Shown: piece by piece, positions 19,804 to 28,171 of the stretch
How the letters are laid out: each line of letters opens with the position of its first letter
Position numbering within the stretch: position 1 is the first letter of the stretch
NCBI GenBank assembly: GCA_036403235.1
Contig: DASWRI010000071.1
Coordinates: forward strand, 1 to 64,000
Length of the DNA stretch: 64,000 nucleotides
Direction: 5' to 3'
Origin: JBGTFE01 sp036403235
Lineage (GTDB): Bacteria; Acidobacteriota; Blastocatellia; Pyrinomonadales; Pyrinomonadaceae
Notes under the pieces: model-generated
Seen by the model: the letters and a program-made list of their open reading frames with translations, nothing else
Databases searched by the model: none
What the model was told of the DNA's origin: nothing
Translations under genes and position numbers: made by a program

Positions 19804-22800
19804 TTATTTATTAATTATAATTTCTCCTTTCAAAGGAACGGCGCATCTTAAATCTGTCGCGGCCTTCCACATCGAATCAAATAATTGATTCCGTTCCCAG
19901 AAAAAATTTTGTTTAGTGTCTCTTCCGAATTCTTTCATCTTATTTAACAGAATAATCTTTTTTTCGTCATCGCTTATATTCTTGATTAGCGTGGAAAAAA
20001 TGTATCTTTTAACTACATAATTTTCATTTACGTCTTCTAATAAGCGGAAAAGCTCTTCATTTATTTCTTCGACTAATTCTTTTTTTCTTTCCAGAGCAAA
20101 TAATATGTGTATACGCAGGGTCACGCGATAACTTTCATCGAAAAGAATTTCTTTAAATATCTCAAATGTTTCATTATCTATATTTTTTTGCATCGCGAAT
20201 GCATAAATAATTCCTTCACAAAATTCCGTTTTTTGAAATTGCGTTCTCAAGACGGATTTGAAGAAGCTGAGTATTTCCGAATCCAGCTCTTTCTGGTTTC
20301 CTAAAAATATTGCCGCGTTTCTTCTGATGTAATTTGGTTCGTTTTCATCTCCTAAAATGCTTCTGACTAACTGGATTGTTTTAAAGTCTTTCGTTTTTTG
20401 TTTATCAAAGATTAATAAAACCGCTATGCGAACATATTCGTGATTTTTATTATCTCGGGCAAAGTCTCTTAATCGGTTGATTATTGCTTCATTTAAGTAT
20501 TCCTGACTAATCAGCGCCTCTGCTATTTTTTCCTGAACATCTCTTATGTCATTATTTGAAGCACTTGAATCAAAATATTTTCTTTTTTCAAAATAATCAT
20601 CTTTCGAAACGGTCAAAATATCTACCATTCTGTCTATAATGTTCGTATTAAGTTGAGATTGCGCTCCCAGAACGTCCGCCGCCTTTCTGCGAACGGATTC
20701 ATCTTCTACGTCGTATTCTAATATTCGAGTAATTTCATCTATTCTTTCGGCTTTAAGATTTGATTGACCTTGTAAGGCGGCTAATAAATTTTGATACGCG
20801 CTTTTTTGATAAATATCTTTTTTCTGAATTTCGAATAATTCGGTTATTATTTCTTCTGAAAAATTTAATTGAAAGCCTAAAGCTACCGATATACTCCAGC
20901 GAAAAGTTCTATCAATTTCAAAATCTTCCAGAACTTTGATAAGTCTGGCAGCAATCAGAGAGCTGTCGGCTTTTAAGAGGCTTAATGTGTGCGAAATCGT
21001 CTTTAAATATTCGCCGGATGGATATTCAGAGGCTAAAGACAATTCAATTTCATTTAAAAGGTATGTTATAAAAATATGTTTCCACGCTTTTATCGCCGGT
21101 AAAAAACCTTCTTTGACTATATAATCGGGCGGTTCCAGGTAATATTTCCAGGTTCTTTCAATCAATGATTTTATAAAATCCTCATCCAAGCTTTTTTCGG
21201 CTTCCTTAGCTGCCAGTATTGCCAGGAGAAAAGGACGAAATAAGACGTCGCCTTCGCCGATTTCACCGTTGACCTCTAAAAGAGCTTTAATATAATCTTT
21301 GGCTTTGTCTTTAGATAAAATTCCGCCTAACAGAGTTAAAATTTCCTGCCAATTCGGATTGAAAAGTATTTTCTCCCGAAAAACGAACTCCTTTTGATTA
21401 TCCATTTTGGCAATACAGGACGCGGCTAAATATTCCTGAAAGGTTAAATGCAGAAAAAGATATTCGGGATTTTCACCCTTAACGGCTTTTTTGATAATTC
21501 CGTCTTTTTCCAATCGATTTTTCCATTCAATAACTTTAGCTTCGGCGGAAAAATCCTCAGGGGAAATGTTTAAAGTTTCACATAAAATTTCAGTAAAAGA
21601 AGTTTCGGCAAATTGTTCCTGTTTTTTTTCAAATAGTTTAAATGCCAGCTTTTCTAAAAATTTCAATCTGAAAATCAACTCTTCGTCGCTGATTGATTTT
21701 CTCTCATTTTCCTTTTTCCAATCGCGCAAAAGACCTACCAGACATTTCTTATAAATTTCACTTCGCGTTTCGGGAAATGTTTCTTTAACATCGAGCTCAA
21801 CAAAAAGTTTACATAAAAGCGACAACATCAAAGGAATCTGAGCTAAACCCGCCGTTTGAGGCTGATTATCCAAAAACTCCTGAAATATTTTCTCTTTAAT
21901 TTTATTGTCGTTAAACCAAACTTTTGTAAAGCGTTTGATTTGCTCGTCCTTAAACGGCAAAAGCTCTAATTCTTTGGCATCCTTAATATTTAAGCTGTCG
22001 TAACCGACAATTCTCGAAGTCAGATAAAGCGAAATTTTTGGTTTGTCGCTGGAAAAATCTTCTATTTTTTTCCTGAGTTTTTCTTTCCCGATTCCATATT
22101 GCGGATTTTCGGGAACTTCGTCTAAAGCGTCAAGTAAAATAACTACATTTTCTTCCGCTTTAATTCGTTTCTGAACGTATTTTTCAAAAGATTTTGAAAA
22201 GGGGTCGCTTTCTCCGCAAATTTTTGTCAATTCGCTAAAAGTTTGCGTAAGAATTTTATCGGCGGAAGCCTTTTCAGCAACGCTTGAAAGCCTTAATTTA
22301 ATAGGCAAAACTACATCTTTTAGTGAAATTTCACTGTTTTCCAATTTTCTTTTGGAATTCAGAGCGATTCTTCGCGCCTCATAGCTTAGAAGCCAGGTTT
22401 TTCCAAAACCCGGGTCGCCTAAAAAAATTGCCCGTTTGAATTCATTTGCTACGTTTTCATCCCAATCTATAATGCGAACTTGCGCTCCCTGCGACTGTTC
22501 CATATCCAAGCCGATTGTCAGGTGATATTTATGCGCCGTCTTATCTTCTTCAAATGAGGAAATACCTCTTAGTTTGTTTTGTTCCTCGATTTTCGCTTTA
22601 ATTTCGTCCCAGGATTTTTTTTCAGTGACCGAAACTCTTTGTCGAATTTCATCAAATGGCGTGTTTCCGTCGTTTCCCTGTTTCAGATGTTGGGGAAAAT
22701 AAGTTTTTATGTCCACCGCTTCTTTTGCGACTCTATGCAAATAAGCTATAACTTCTTTTTTGAGTTCGGGCGAATTAAAATCGGCTTTCGGAAACAAAGA

Positions 22801-23607
22801 GTCTTGTAGTTTAGCGGCATGTTCCCCTAATTTATCAAGTTTCTTGTCTTGTTTATTGACTTTTTCCGCTAATTTATCAAGTTTTTTGTCTTGTTTATTG
22901 AATTTTTCCGCAACGAAAAATTCGAAGGTGGTTTTGAAAGATTCACTAAACTTTTCGTTATTTTTTATTTGAACGAGAAAATCGTTTTGTAAATTTTCGG
23001 TCAGAGCGATTTTTATTTCATCTTTTAGAGATTGGAAAGTTTTTTCGTCCGCTTCATCTCTCCATTTTGTTAATGTTTTCTGTAAAATATCCCAAAGACG
23101 CTCTATGTTTTCATTTTGACCTGTAATAGTTTCAAAATTTTTCAGTTCGTTTGAAAAATCGGTAGAATCGTTTTTGGGAAATATCTCATAAAATCTGATT
23201 GACGTTTCTCCTTTCTGCGCTTCTTTAAAGTTATCTCGAAATTTTTTGAGTAATTCGACTTCTATTTTTAGCCGGGAATCTTCAAATTCTTTTTCTTTAA
23301 TAATTTTATTGAGTCTTTCTTCCCAGACCTTGCATAAAAGAGAGGCTAAAGAATAATCAATTTCAAATGATTTACCCCAGTTAAACTTTTGTTTGAGAAA
23401 ACCTTTAATTCCGCTTTCGGATTCGACAAGAGTTTTACCGCTTTCTTCGCCGAACTCGTGGAAAATTTTCTTAATTTGTTCTTTACCTAATTCGCTAATG
23501 TGGTCGCCAAGTAAAGAACCGATATAGAGGCCTATCGGCCCAAATAATTGTCCGAAAATAAAACCTGCCAAGGCTTTTGAGAAAATTTTCTTCGATTCGG
23601 CTTTCAA
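19804..23607 (-). CDS. NACHT-domain NTPase with C-terminal helical repeats (candidate defence protein)
   Basis: A protein of 1267 residues. A glycine-rich hydrophobic segment (about 11-36, 'ALAGFIFGQLFGPIGLYIGS') could insert in membrane. A helical region follows, with a coiled coil at about 236-266 built from two near-identical 14-residue units (NKQDKKLDKL). The NACHT domain starts near 385: Walker A GDPGFGKT (397-404), Walker B 'VVILLDALDEVPE' (488-500), then 'LTSR' sensor and winged-helix-like regions. From about 930 the chain is HEAT-like helical repeats, plausible as a sensor. Bacterial NACHT proteins are known antiphage factors; this role is inferred here. The start is TTG with AAGGA upstream. 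The gene is strikingly AT-rich beside its neighbours, which suggests transfer. Confidence 0.85.
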   Translation of the reverse strand: MKAESKKIFSKALAGFIFGQLFGPIGLYIGSLLGDHISELGKEQIKKIFHEFGEESGKTLVESESGIKGFLKQKFNWGKSFEIDYSLASLLCKVWEERLNKIIKEKEFEDSRLKIEVELLKKFRDNFKEAQKGETSIRFYEIFPKNDSTDFSNELKNFETITGQNENIERLWDILQKTLTKWRDEADEKTFQSLKDEIKIALTENLQNDFLVQIKNNEKFSESFKTTFEFFVAEKFNKQDKKLDKLAEKVNKQDKKLDKLGEHAAKLQDSLFPKADFNSPELKKEVIAYLHRVAKEAVDIKTYFPQHLKQGNDGNTPFDEIRQRVSVTEKKSWDEIKAKIEEQNKLRGISSFEEDKTAHKYHLTIGLDMEQSQGAQVRIIDWDENVANEFKRAIFLGDPGFGKTWLLSYEARRIALNSKRKLENSEISLKDVVLPIKLRLSSVAEKASADKILTQTFSELTKICGESDPFSKSFEKYVQKRIKAEENVVILLDALDEVPENPQYGIGKEKLRKKIEDFSSDKPKISLYLTSRIVGYDSLNIKDAKELELLPFKDEQIKRFTKVWFNDNKIKEKIFQEFLDNQPQTAGLAQIPLMLSLLCKLFVELDVKETFPETRSEIYKKCLVGLLRDWKKENERKSISDEELIFRLKFLEKLAFKLFEKKQEQFAETSFTEILCETLNISPEDFSAEAKVIEWKNRLEKDGIIKKAVKGENPEYLFLHLTFQEYLAASCIAKMDNQKEFVFREKILFNPNWQEILTLLGGILSKDKAKDYIKALLEVNGEIGEGDVLFRPFLLAILAAKEAEKSLDEDFIKSLIERTWKYYLEPPDYIVKEGFLPAIKAWKHIFITYLLNEIELSLASEYPSGEYLKTISHTLSLLKADSSLIAARLIKVLEDFEIDRTFRWSISVALGFQLNFSEEIITELFEIQKKDIYQKSAYQNLLAALQGQSNLKAERIDEITRILEYDVEDESVRRKAADVLGAQSQLNTNIIDRMVDILTVSKDDYFEKRKYFDSSASNNDIRDVQEKIAEALISQEYLNEAIINRLRDFARDNKNHEYVRIAVLLIFDKQKTKDFKTIQLVRSILGDENEPNYIRRNAAIFLGNQKELDSEILSFFKSVLRTQFQKTEFCEGIIYAFAMQKNIDNETFEIFKEILFDESYRVTLRIHILFALERKKELVEEINEELFRLLEDVNENYVVKRYIFSTLIKNISDDEKKIILLNKMKEFGRDTKQNFFWERNQLFDSMWKAATDLRCAVPLKGEIIINK
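22827..22910. repeat. 42-bp tandem duplication inside the NACHT gene
   Basis: Two 42-bp units (22827-22868 and 22869-22910) differ at only two positions. They encode two 14-residue coiled-coil units, in frame. The near identity points to a recent expansion and a possible length-variable linker. Confidence 0.85.
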
Positions 23608-23659
23608 TTTTATTTTTTCCTTAAAGAAAGTAGTAAATTAAATAGTCTCTTGCGAACAT

Positions 23660-23689
23660 ATTTAACTTTTTTATTGCTTTTATTGTCAA
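23660..23689 (-). promoter_or_regulatory. Candidate promoter of the NACHT gene
   Basis: On the minus strand a perfect TTGACA (-35, 23684-23689) is followed after 18 bases by TTAAAT (-10-like, 23660-23665). Transcription would start about 45 bases before the TTG start codon. Confidence 0.4.
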
Positions 23690-23779
23690 GATTTATTTAA
23701 TAATCGAGTTTTTGTTTTGTTACAGGTGGGTAGGGTATAACTTTTTTGCAGGAAAATATATTTCTCTAATAATTTAAGC

Positions 23780-24136
23780 GGTTTCTTTTTTCATTAAAGA
23801 GGCATCTTTTTTTGTTCGGGAAGCCGTTGGAACGATTTTGTATGCATACGGAATAAAAAAGTATGCATACTTTTTTGTTCGGGTGGCATATTTTTTTATT
23901 TTGGAGGTTACTTTTTTTATTTTAGTGGCTTCTTTTTTTATTCGGGTGGCGTCTTTTTTCTCTCGGGTAGCATACTTTTTTAGTTTGGAGGCATACTTTT
24001 TTGTTCGGGTGGCTTCTTTTTTTATTTTGGAAGCCATTTTATTTATTTTAGTGGCTTACTTTTTCGTTCGGGAGGCTTCTTTTGATTTAAAATATGCATA
24101 CTTTTTTGTTTGGGAAATGGGTTTTGTTTTGGAGTA
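23780..24136. repeat. Array of about 17 degenerate 21-bp repeats
   Basis: Seventeen consecutive units of exactly 21 bases, with no length change. The consensus on the plus strand is GGCATAC or GGCTTCT, then a T-run of 6-8, then RTT and a variable tail (CGGGT, TTGGA or TTAGT). Units 2 (23822-23842), 3 (23843-23863) and 16 (24116-24136) are the most diverged. Because 21 is a multiple of 3, both strands stay open for about 90 codons, giving (FFVRVAS)n or (KKYATRT)n-like heptapeptides. Neither frame has a ribosome binding site, so non-coding function is more likely. It sits between the NACHT gene and a divergent gene. Confidence 0.9.
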
Positions 24137-24203
24137 ATGATATTTTCTTTAAAAATATTTCATTTTACCCGGCAAAAACTTTTTTTACCTGCGTCTGGAT
24201 GTT

Positions 24204-24276
24204 ACGTGAAAATCTTTATTGGCGAGATGCTGTAAAGCGGAAGCAGTTCCGTTTCACGAAATCTATTAAAAAGGAG
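24204..24276 (+). promoter_or_regulatory. Structured leader of the FN3-like gene
   Basis: An inner hairpin CGGAA-GCAG-TTCCG (24238-24251) lies within an outer inverted repeat CGTGAAA (24205-24211) / TTTCACG (24252-24258). AAGGAG (24271-24276) lies 11 bases before the ATG. The folded leader could regulate translation. No ligand-riboswitch family is recognised. Confidence 0.4.
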
Positions 24277-24287
24277 CATATATTACT

Positions 24288-24899
24288 ATGTCTAGGACAT
24301 TTTACCCCGCTAATAATGCGGAATTTTTAATTTGGCTGGATAATTTCATCAAGGTCGCTTCTGCGAACAAGGCCGAGCTCGATTTATCGGACGAGAAAAT
24401 TAACGAGCTGAAGGCTTTGCAGACTTTGTTCAATAATCAGCTCAACGACCAGCAGGCGAAAAAGGAGGCTTCGTCGGCGGCGACCATTCTGGTGGGCGCT
24501 TCGAGAAAAGATTGGAACATCGAAGTCGGTTCTTTGAACGCTATGTTTAAGGCGAATAAGAATGTTACGGCTCATTTGCTCGAATCTATGGGTTTGCACG
24601 CCCACGGCGACTCGGCGATTTCGAGCGTTCCGGTCGCGCCGGTCGATTTAGTCGTTTCGGGTTCTTCAAACGGGACGAACAATCTCAAATTCGGCGGCGG
24701 CGGGAACGTTTCGCGGACGAATTATATCATCGAGGCGAAAACGGGCGATGCGAACACGTATTCGTTTGTCGCCGTGACCACCAAAACGCGCTACGAGCAT
24801 AAAAATCAAACGCCCGGCCTACGCGTTTTCTACCGCGTCAAGGCAGCGCGCAACGATTCGGAAAGCTCGTATTCAAACGAAGCGGTGATTTATAATTAA
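24288..24899 (+). CDS. Conserved hypothetical protein with a C-terminal FN3-like domain
   Basis: A protein of 203 residues with no signal peptide. The N-terminal half is helical, beginning MSRTFYPANNAEFLIWLDNF, with regular charged helices up to about residue 100. A short proline/valine linker ('SSVPVAPVDLVVSGSSNG') leads to a fibronectin-III-like beta sandwich (about 115-203) ending 'FYRVKAARNDSESSYSNEAV', which matches the last strands of FN3 folds. The N-terminal opening resembles a family of uncharacterised proteins seen in several environmental phyla, from memory only. It has a good ribosome binding site and follows the 21-bp array, divergent from the NACHT gene. Confidence 0.7.
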   Translation: MSRTFYPANNAEFLIWLDNFIKVASANKAELDLSDEKINELKALQTLFNNQLNDQQAKKEASSAATILVGASRKDWNIEVGSLNAMFKANKNVTAHLLESMGLHAHGDSAISSVPVAPVDLVVSGSSNGTNNLKFGGGGNVSRTNYIIEAKTGDANTYSFVAVTTKTRYEHKNQTPGLRVFYRVKAARNDSESSYSNEAVIYN

Positions 24900-24938
24900 T
24901 TTGAAAATGAGTTGTCGGGTAAATTCGTTTTGTTCAAC

Positions 24939-24961
24939 GGGAGCGCGGGCGGCTTGTCCGC
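24939..24961. repeat. Dispersed 23-bp GGAGCG...GGCTTGTCCGC element
   Basis: GGGAGCGC followed by GGGC and GGCTTGTCCGC. An inverted relative with 18 of 23 identical positions is at 25048-25070. The core GGCTTGYCC recurs at 28121-28140 and, inverted, at 28278-28299. Confidence 0.55.
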
Positions 24962-24999
24962 AATCAACGCGAAAGCGTTCGTAAAATGATTAATAAAAT

Positions 25000-25191
25000 T
25001 CAATCCGGAGTTTTATCAAACATATTTAGCGCGTGAGGACGCGTTTTGCGGGCGAGTCGTCGGCGCTCCCGGTTAAGCATTTTAATTACCGGCAATGCAG
25101 GGTTTTCGCTATACGAAAAAATTTTCTTGACATAAAAATTGTTTGGGAGTATTTTTCTATCGGGAATCCATTGTTTTTTCGATTCATTCAT
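25000..25191 (-). CDS. Small protein of unknown function (63 aa)
   Basis: Begins MNESKKQWIPDRKILPNNFY and is basic in its second half (RERRRLARKTRPH). No known domain, signal peptide or membrane segment is seen. It is kept because a strong AAAGGAG lies 6 bases before the ATG, in an otherwise gene-free stretch between 24900 and 25368. The inverted repeat copy at 25048-25070 lies inside the frame and encodes part of the Arg-rich segment, which is a reason for caution. Confidence 0.45.
   Translation of the reverse strand: MNESKKQWIPDRKILPNNFYVKKIFSYSENPALPVIKMLNRERRRLARKTRPHALNMFDKTPD
25048..25070. repeat. Dispersed GGAGCG-type element, inverted copy
   Basis: On the minus strand it reads GGGAGCGC then CGACG, ACTCGCCCGC. 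It pairs with the copy at 24939-24961 as an inverted repeat with an 86-base spacer. Confidence 0.5.
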
Positions 25192-25368
25192 TTATCACTC
25201 CTTTAGGAAACAAGCGGCGGGGCGGAATGCTTCCGGCGCTTTTTTTGTTTGATTCTCTGGTAGAATATGTGTTTTGCCGCGTTTGAAAATCGACGATTTT
25301 CGAGGCGGAAAAGCATTTTCGGGCGGCGAAATGTCGATTTTAACGGTTTTTTGTTAAATACTATTGCT

Positions 25369-26553
25369 ATGAACAGAATTTTTACATCCCTTATTATTTT
25401 TTGCGCGCTCTGGTTTGCGGCCTGCGGCTCTAAACAAAGCGAAACGGTTAATACAAATCAATCAAACGTCAATACATCGTCGGTTGAAGGCGTCGGGAAC
25501 AAGTTTTTTTCGATTGAATTTAAGACCGACCCCGCGCCGATTAGAGCGGGCGAGAAAACAAAGTTGATTTTCACGCTCAAAAGCGACAAGGACGAGATAA
25601 TAAAGGATTTGCAGATTGTTCACGAAAAGCCGATGCATCTTTTGATTGTCTCCGACGATTTGGAAGAGTTTTCGCACGAGCACCCGGAGCTGCAGCCGGA
25701 CGGAAGTTATGCGGCTAATTTTGCTTTTCCGAACGGCGGCGGCTACCGGCTGTTCCTCGATTTTACACCGTTTGGCGCGGAACAGGTCGTGAAAGATTTT
25801 CCCGTCGCCGTTTCCGGCGCTCCGCGCGCGCAGAAGGAATTAAAGGCGGACGAAGTTTTTGAAAAAACAATCGGGGATTTGCGCTTTGTGATGAAGCCTT
25901 CGGCCGATTTGATTGCTAACCGCGATTTAATGCTCGAATACCAGGTTTTTGACGCGAAAACGGACGCTCCCGTCACGGATTTGGAAAATTATCTCGGCGC
26001 GAAGGCGCATTTTGTCGTCATCAGCGAGGATTTGGAAGAATTTGTACACGCGCACCCGATGTCGGACGAAAATGTAAAAAGCGAGGAGCACACGCACGAA
26101 CAGTCGGACGGCAAAATGAACGGCATGGAAGGAATGTCAATCGTTTCGGCGCACATTTCGTTTCCGAAACCGGCCATTTACAAGGTTTGGGCGCAGTTTA
26201 AGCGCGCCGGAAAAGTGATAAACGTTCCATTTACGCTCGACGTCAAACAGGGCGAGCCGGAAAAACGTCTGGAAAAGGTGGAAATTCCGAAAGGAGCTTT
26301 TAAAATCGTCGTCAGTAAAGACGGCTTTACGCCCGAAGAAGTGACTTTTCAAAAAGGACAACCGTTAAAGCTCGCTTTTTATCGCATCGACGAGGAAAAT
26401 TGCGCCAACGAAATCGTTTTTAAAAGCCTCAATATAAAGAAAAGCCTCCCGCTCGGCGAAGTGGTTTTAATCGATATCCCGACAAATAAGACCGGCGAGA
26501 TAAATTTCGCCTGCGGGATGAATATGTATAAAGGAAAGGTCGTGATTGAATAG
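25369..26553 (+). CDS. Lipoprotein with copper-type cupredoxin C-terminal domain
   Basis: A protein of 394 residues. The start at 25369 gives a lipoprotein signal (ALWFAAC, lipidated Cys19). Two similar central domains carry 'MHLLIVSDDLEEFSHEHPE' and 'AHFVVISEDLEEFVHAHPM', each with a His cluster, plus a His-rich loop 'EEHTHEQSDGKMNGM'. The last 80 residues are cupredoxin-like: 'DGFTPEEVTFQKGQPLKLAF', 'ENCANEIVF', 'LPLGEV' and the terminal 'CGMNMYKGKVVIE' with Cys/Met ligands. Similar domains accompany copper-exporting ATPases. A periplasmic copper-handling role is inferred; no copper ATPase is adjacent. No clear Shine-Dalgarno. Confidence 0.7.
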   Translation: MNRIFTSLIIFCALWFAACGSKQSETVNTNQSNVNTSSVEGVGNKFFSIEFKTDPAPIRAGEKTKLIFTLKSDKDEIIKDLQIVHEKPMHLLIVSDDLEEFSHEHPELQPDGSYAANFAFPNGGGYRLFLDFTPFGAEQVVKDFPVAVSGAPRAQKELKADEVFEKTIGDLRFVMKPSADLIANRDLMLEYQVFDAKTDAPVTDLENYLGAKAHFVVISEDLEEFVHAHPMSDENVKSEEHTHEQSDGKMNGMEGMSIVSAHISFPKPAIYKVWAQFKRAGKVINVPFTLDVKQGEPEKRLEKVEIPKGAFKIVVSKDGFTPEEVTFQKGQPLKLAFYRIDEENCANEIVFKSLNIKKSLPLGEVVLIDIPTNKTGEINFACGMNMYKGKVVIE

Positions 26554-26569
26554 TTTTTTTCGAAATTTT

Positions 26570-27106
26570 ATGAACGACGAGAAATTAGAAATCGAATATA
26601 AGGTCGATTACAGGGCGTTTCGCCGAATCTGGCTCGACTGGTTTAAAACGAGCCTGCCGAATATACTCGCTTTCTGGGGAGTGACGATTCTGGGAAGCCT
26701 TTTAGTACTTTATTTTCTCAAAGACAAAACGTTCGGAACATTGCTGGCGTCTGTATTCGTTTCCATTCCCTTATTGCTGATAATTCTCGGCTATCAGAAT
26801 TTCATGAAATCCGCGAAGAATAGTTTTTCGATGTTGTCCGAAACAGAAAAAATCGTCCGTCTGTCATTTGAAAGCAATTCGGACAGCTTCGAAAGCCGCA
26901 ACGGGAAAAATTACAGCCGGATAGCGTGGGAATCGATTAAGAGCGTTACCGAATTAGACGAGTTTTTTGCTTTCGCTCGTCCGGCGGGCGTCTTTTATAT
27001 TCCGAAAGAAGCTTTCCGGGACGAATCGGAAATAAGATTTCTCCGTTTTCTGATTTCGGTTAACGTTAAAAAGGACGTGAAATTATTAGAAAAGAATCCG
27101 AATTAA
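26570..27106 (+). CDS. YcxB-like membrane protein
   Basis: A protein of 178 residues. The ATG at 26570 follows the cupredoxin lipoprotein stop by 16 bases, so the two are probably one transcript. Two adjacent membrane spans (about 27-50 and 55-75) are followed by a cytosolic domain containing 'RIAWESIKSVTELDEFFAFA' and 'VFYIPKEAF', which is the characteristic end of the YcxB-like domain. Function of the family is unknown. An in-frame TTG at 26546 overlapping the previous gene is less likely as start. Confidence 0.7.
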   Translation: MNDEKLEIEYKVDYRAFRRIWLDWFKTSLPNILAFWGVTILGSLLVLYFLKDKTFGTLLASVFVSIPLLLIILGYQNFMKSAKNSFSMLSETEKIVRLSFESNSDSFESRNGKNYSRIAWESIKSVTELDEFFAFARPAGVFYIPKEAFRDESEIRFLRFLISVNVKKDVKLLEKNPN

Positions 27107-27160
27107 GTTAGTGTTTCAGCTAAATTTGAAACGGTAGAATTTTTTCGACAAAAATATTGT

Positions 27161-28117
27161 ATGAATAAAATTGCATTGGCAATTCACGGCGGCGCGGGAA
27201 CGATTTTGAAGTCCTTGATGACCGGCGAGCTCGAACGCGAATACCGCGACGGTCTGGAATCGGCGCTGAAAACCGGCTGGAATATTTTACAGAAAGGCGG
27301 AAACGCGCTCGATGCGGTCGAAGCGGCGGTCGTCGAGCTGGAAAACTTCCCGCTTTTTAACGCCGGACGCGGCTCGGTTTTTACGCACGACGGCAAAAAC
27401 GAAATGGACGCCTGCCTGATGAACGGCGAAACGCTTCGCGCCGGCGCGGTCGCCTTTGTCCGCCACGTTAAAAATCCGATTCGTCTGGCGCGGCTCGTGA
27501 TGGAAAAAACGCCGCACGTTTTGCTCGCCGGCGAAGGCGCAAACGAATTCGCGCAGGAAATGAACGTCGAGTTTGAGGCGGACGATTATTTTTTCACCGA
27601 CGTTCGTTATCAACAATTATTACAGGCGCGCGAAAAGCATCAAGTCCAGCTCGACCACACGATTGACGAGCCGGAAATAATCGAAAATGAACACGAAACC
27701 GCGAAATCCCTCGGAACGGTCGGCGCGGTCGCCTGCGATAAAAACGGGAATCTGGCGGCGGCGACTTCGACCGGCGGCATGACCAACAAAAAATTCGGGC
27801 GCGTCGGCGACACGCCGATTGTCGGTCTCGGAACATACGCCGACAACAAAACGTGCGCCGTTTCATGCACCGGGCACGGGGAATTTTTTATGCTCGGCGT
27901 CACCGCTTACGACGTCGCGGCGCGAATGAAATATAAAAATTTGAATTTGACGGAAGCCGCCGCCGAAAGCATCAAGTATCTAACCGAAATCGATGGCGAA
28001 GGCGGCCTGATTGCCGTCGATGCGCTCGGAAACGTGACTCTGCCATTTAACTCGGAAGGAATGTATCGCGGATTTATAAAACCGGACGGCGAAGTAAAAA
28101 TCGAAATTTACAAATAA
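27161..28117 (+). CDS. iaaA: Isoaspartyl peptidase / plant-type L-asparaginase
   Basis: A protein of 318 residues, an Ntn hydrolase that matures by self-cleavage before the catalytic threonine. The N-terminal motif 'ALAIHGGAGTI' and 'GGNALDAVEAAVVELE' are family-typical. The cleavage site is 'SLGTVGAV' with Thr186 as the new N-terminal nucleophile. 'GGMTNKKFGRVGDTPIVG' and 'CTGHGEFF' form the substrate pocket. It hydrolyses beta-aspartyl dipeptides, which are the product of cyanophycinase. Cyanophycin synthetase and cyanophycinase lie convergently next to it, so recycling of beta-Asp-Arg is the most likely job; general isoaspartate repair is the alternative. Confidence 0.9.
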   Translation: MNKIALAIHGGAGTILKSLMTGELEREYRDGLESALKTGWNILQKGGNALDAVEAAVVELENFPLFNAGRGSVFTHDGKNEMDACLMNGETLRAGAVAFVRHVKNPIRLARLVMEKTPHVLLAGEGANEFAQEMNVEFEADDYFFTDVRYQQLLQAREKHQVQLDHTIDEPEIIENEHETAKSLGTVGAVACDKNGNLAAATSTGGMTNKKFGRVGDTPIVGLGTYADNKTCAVSCTGHGEFFMLGVTAYDVAARMKYKNLNLTEAAAESIKYLTEIDGEGGLIAVDALGNVTLPFNSEGMYRGFIKPDGEVKIEIYK

Positions 28118-28120
28118 TGT

Positions 28121-28140
28121 GGGAACGATGGCTTGTCCTT
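28121..28140. repeat. Dispersed GGCTTGTCC element
   Basis: GGGAACGATGGCTTGTCCTT directly after the isoaspartyl peptidase stop. Shares the GGCTTGTCC core and spacing with the elements at 24939 and, inverted, 28278. Confidence 0.4.
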
Positions 28141-28171
28141 CAACCGAAGCATCTGCAAAGACTCTAAAAGA

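Noticed and set aside
23780..24136. CRISPR array
   Set aside because: There are no spacers: units are contiguous 21-mers, with no cas genes nearby.
23774..24137. Open frames on both strands through the 21-bp array (87 and 99 codons)
   Set aside because: They stay open only because the unit is a multiple of three. Neither has a ribosome binding site, and the encoded heptapeptides are low-complexity. Treated as non-coding, though not excluded.
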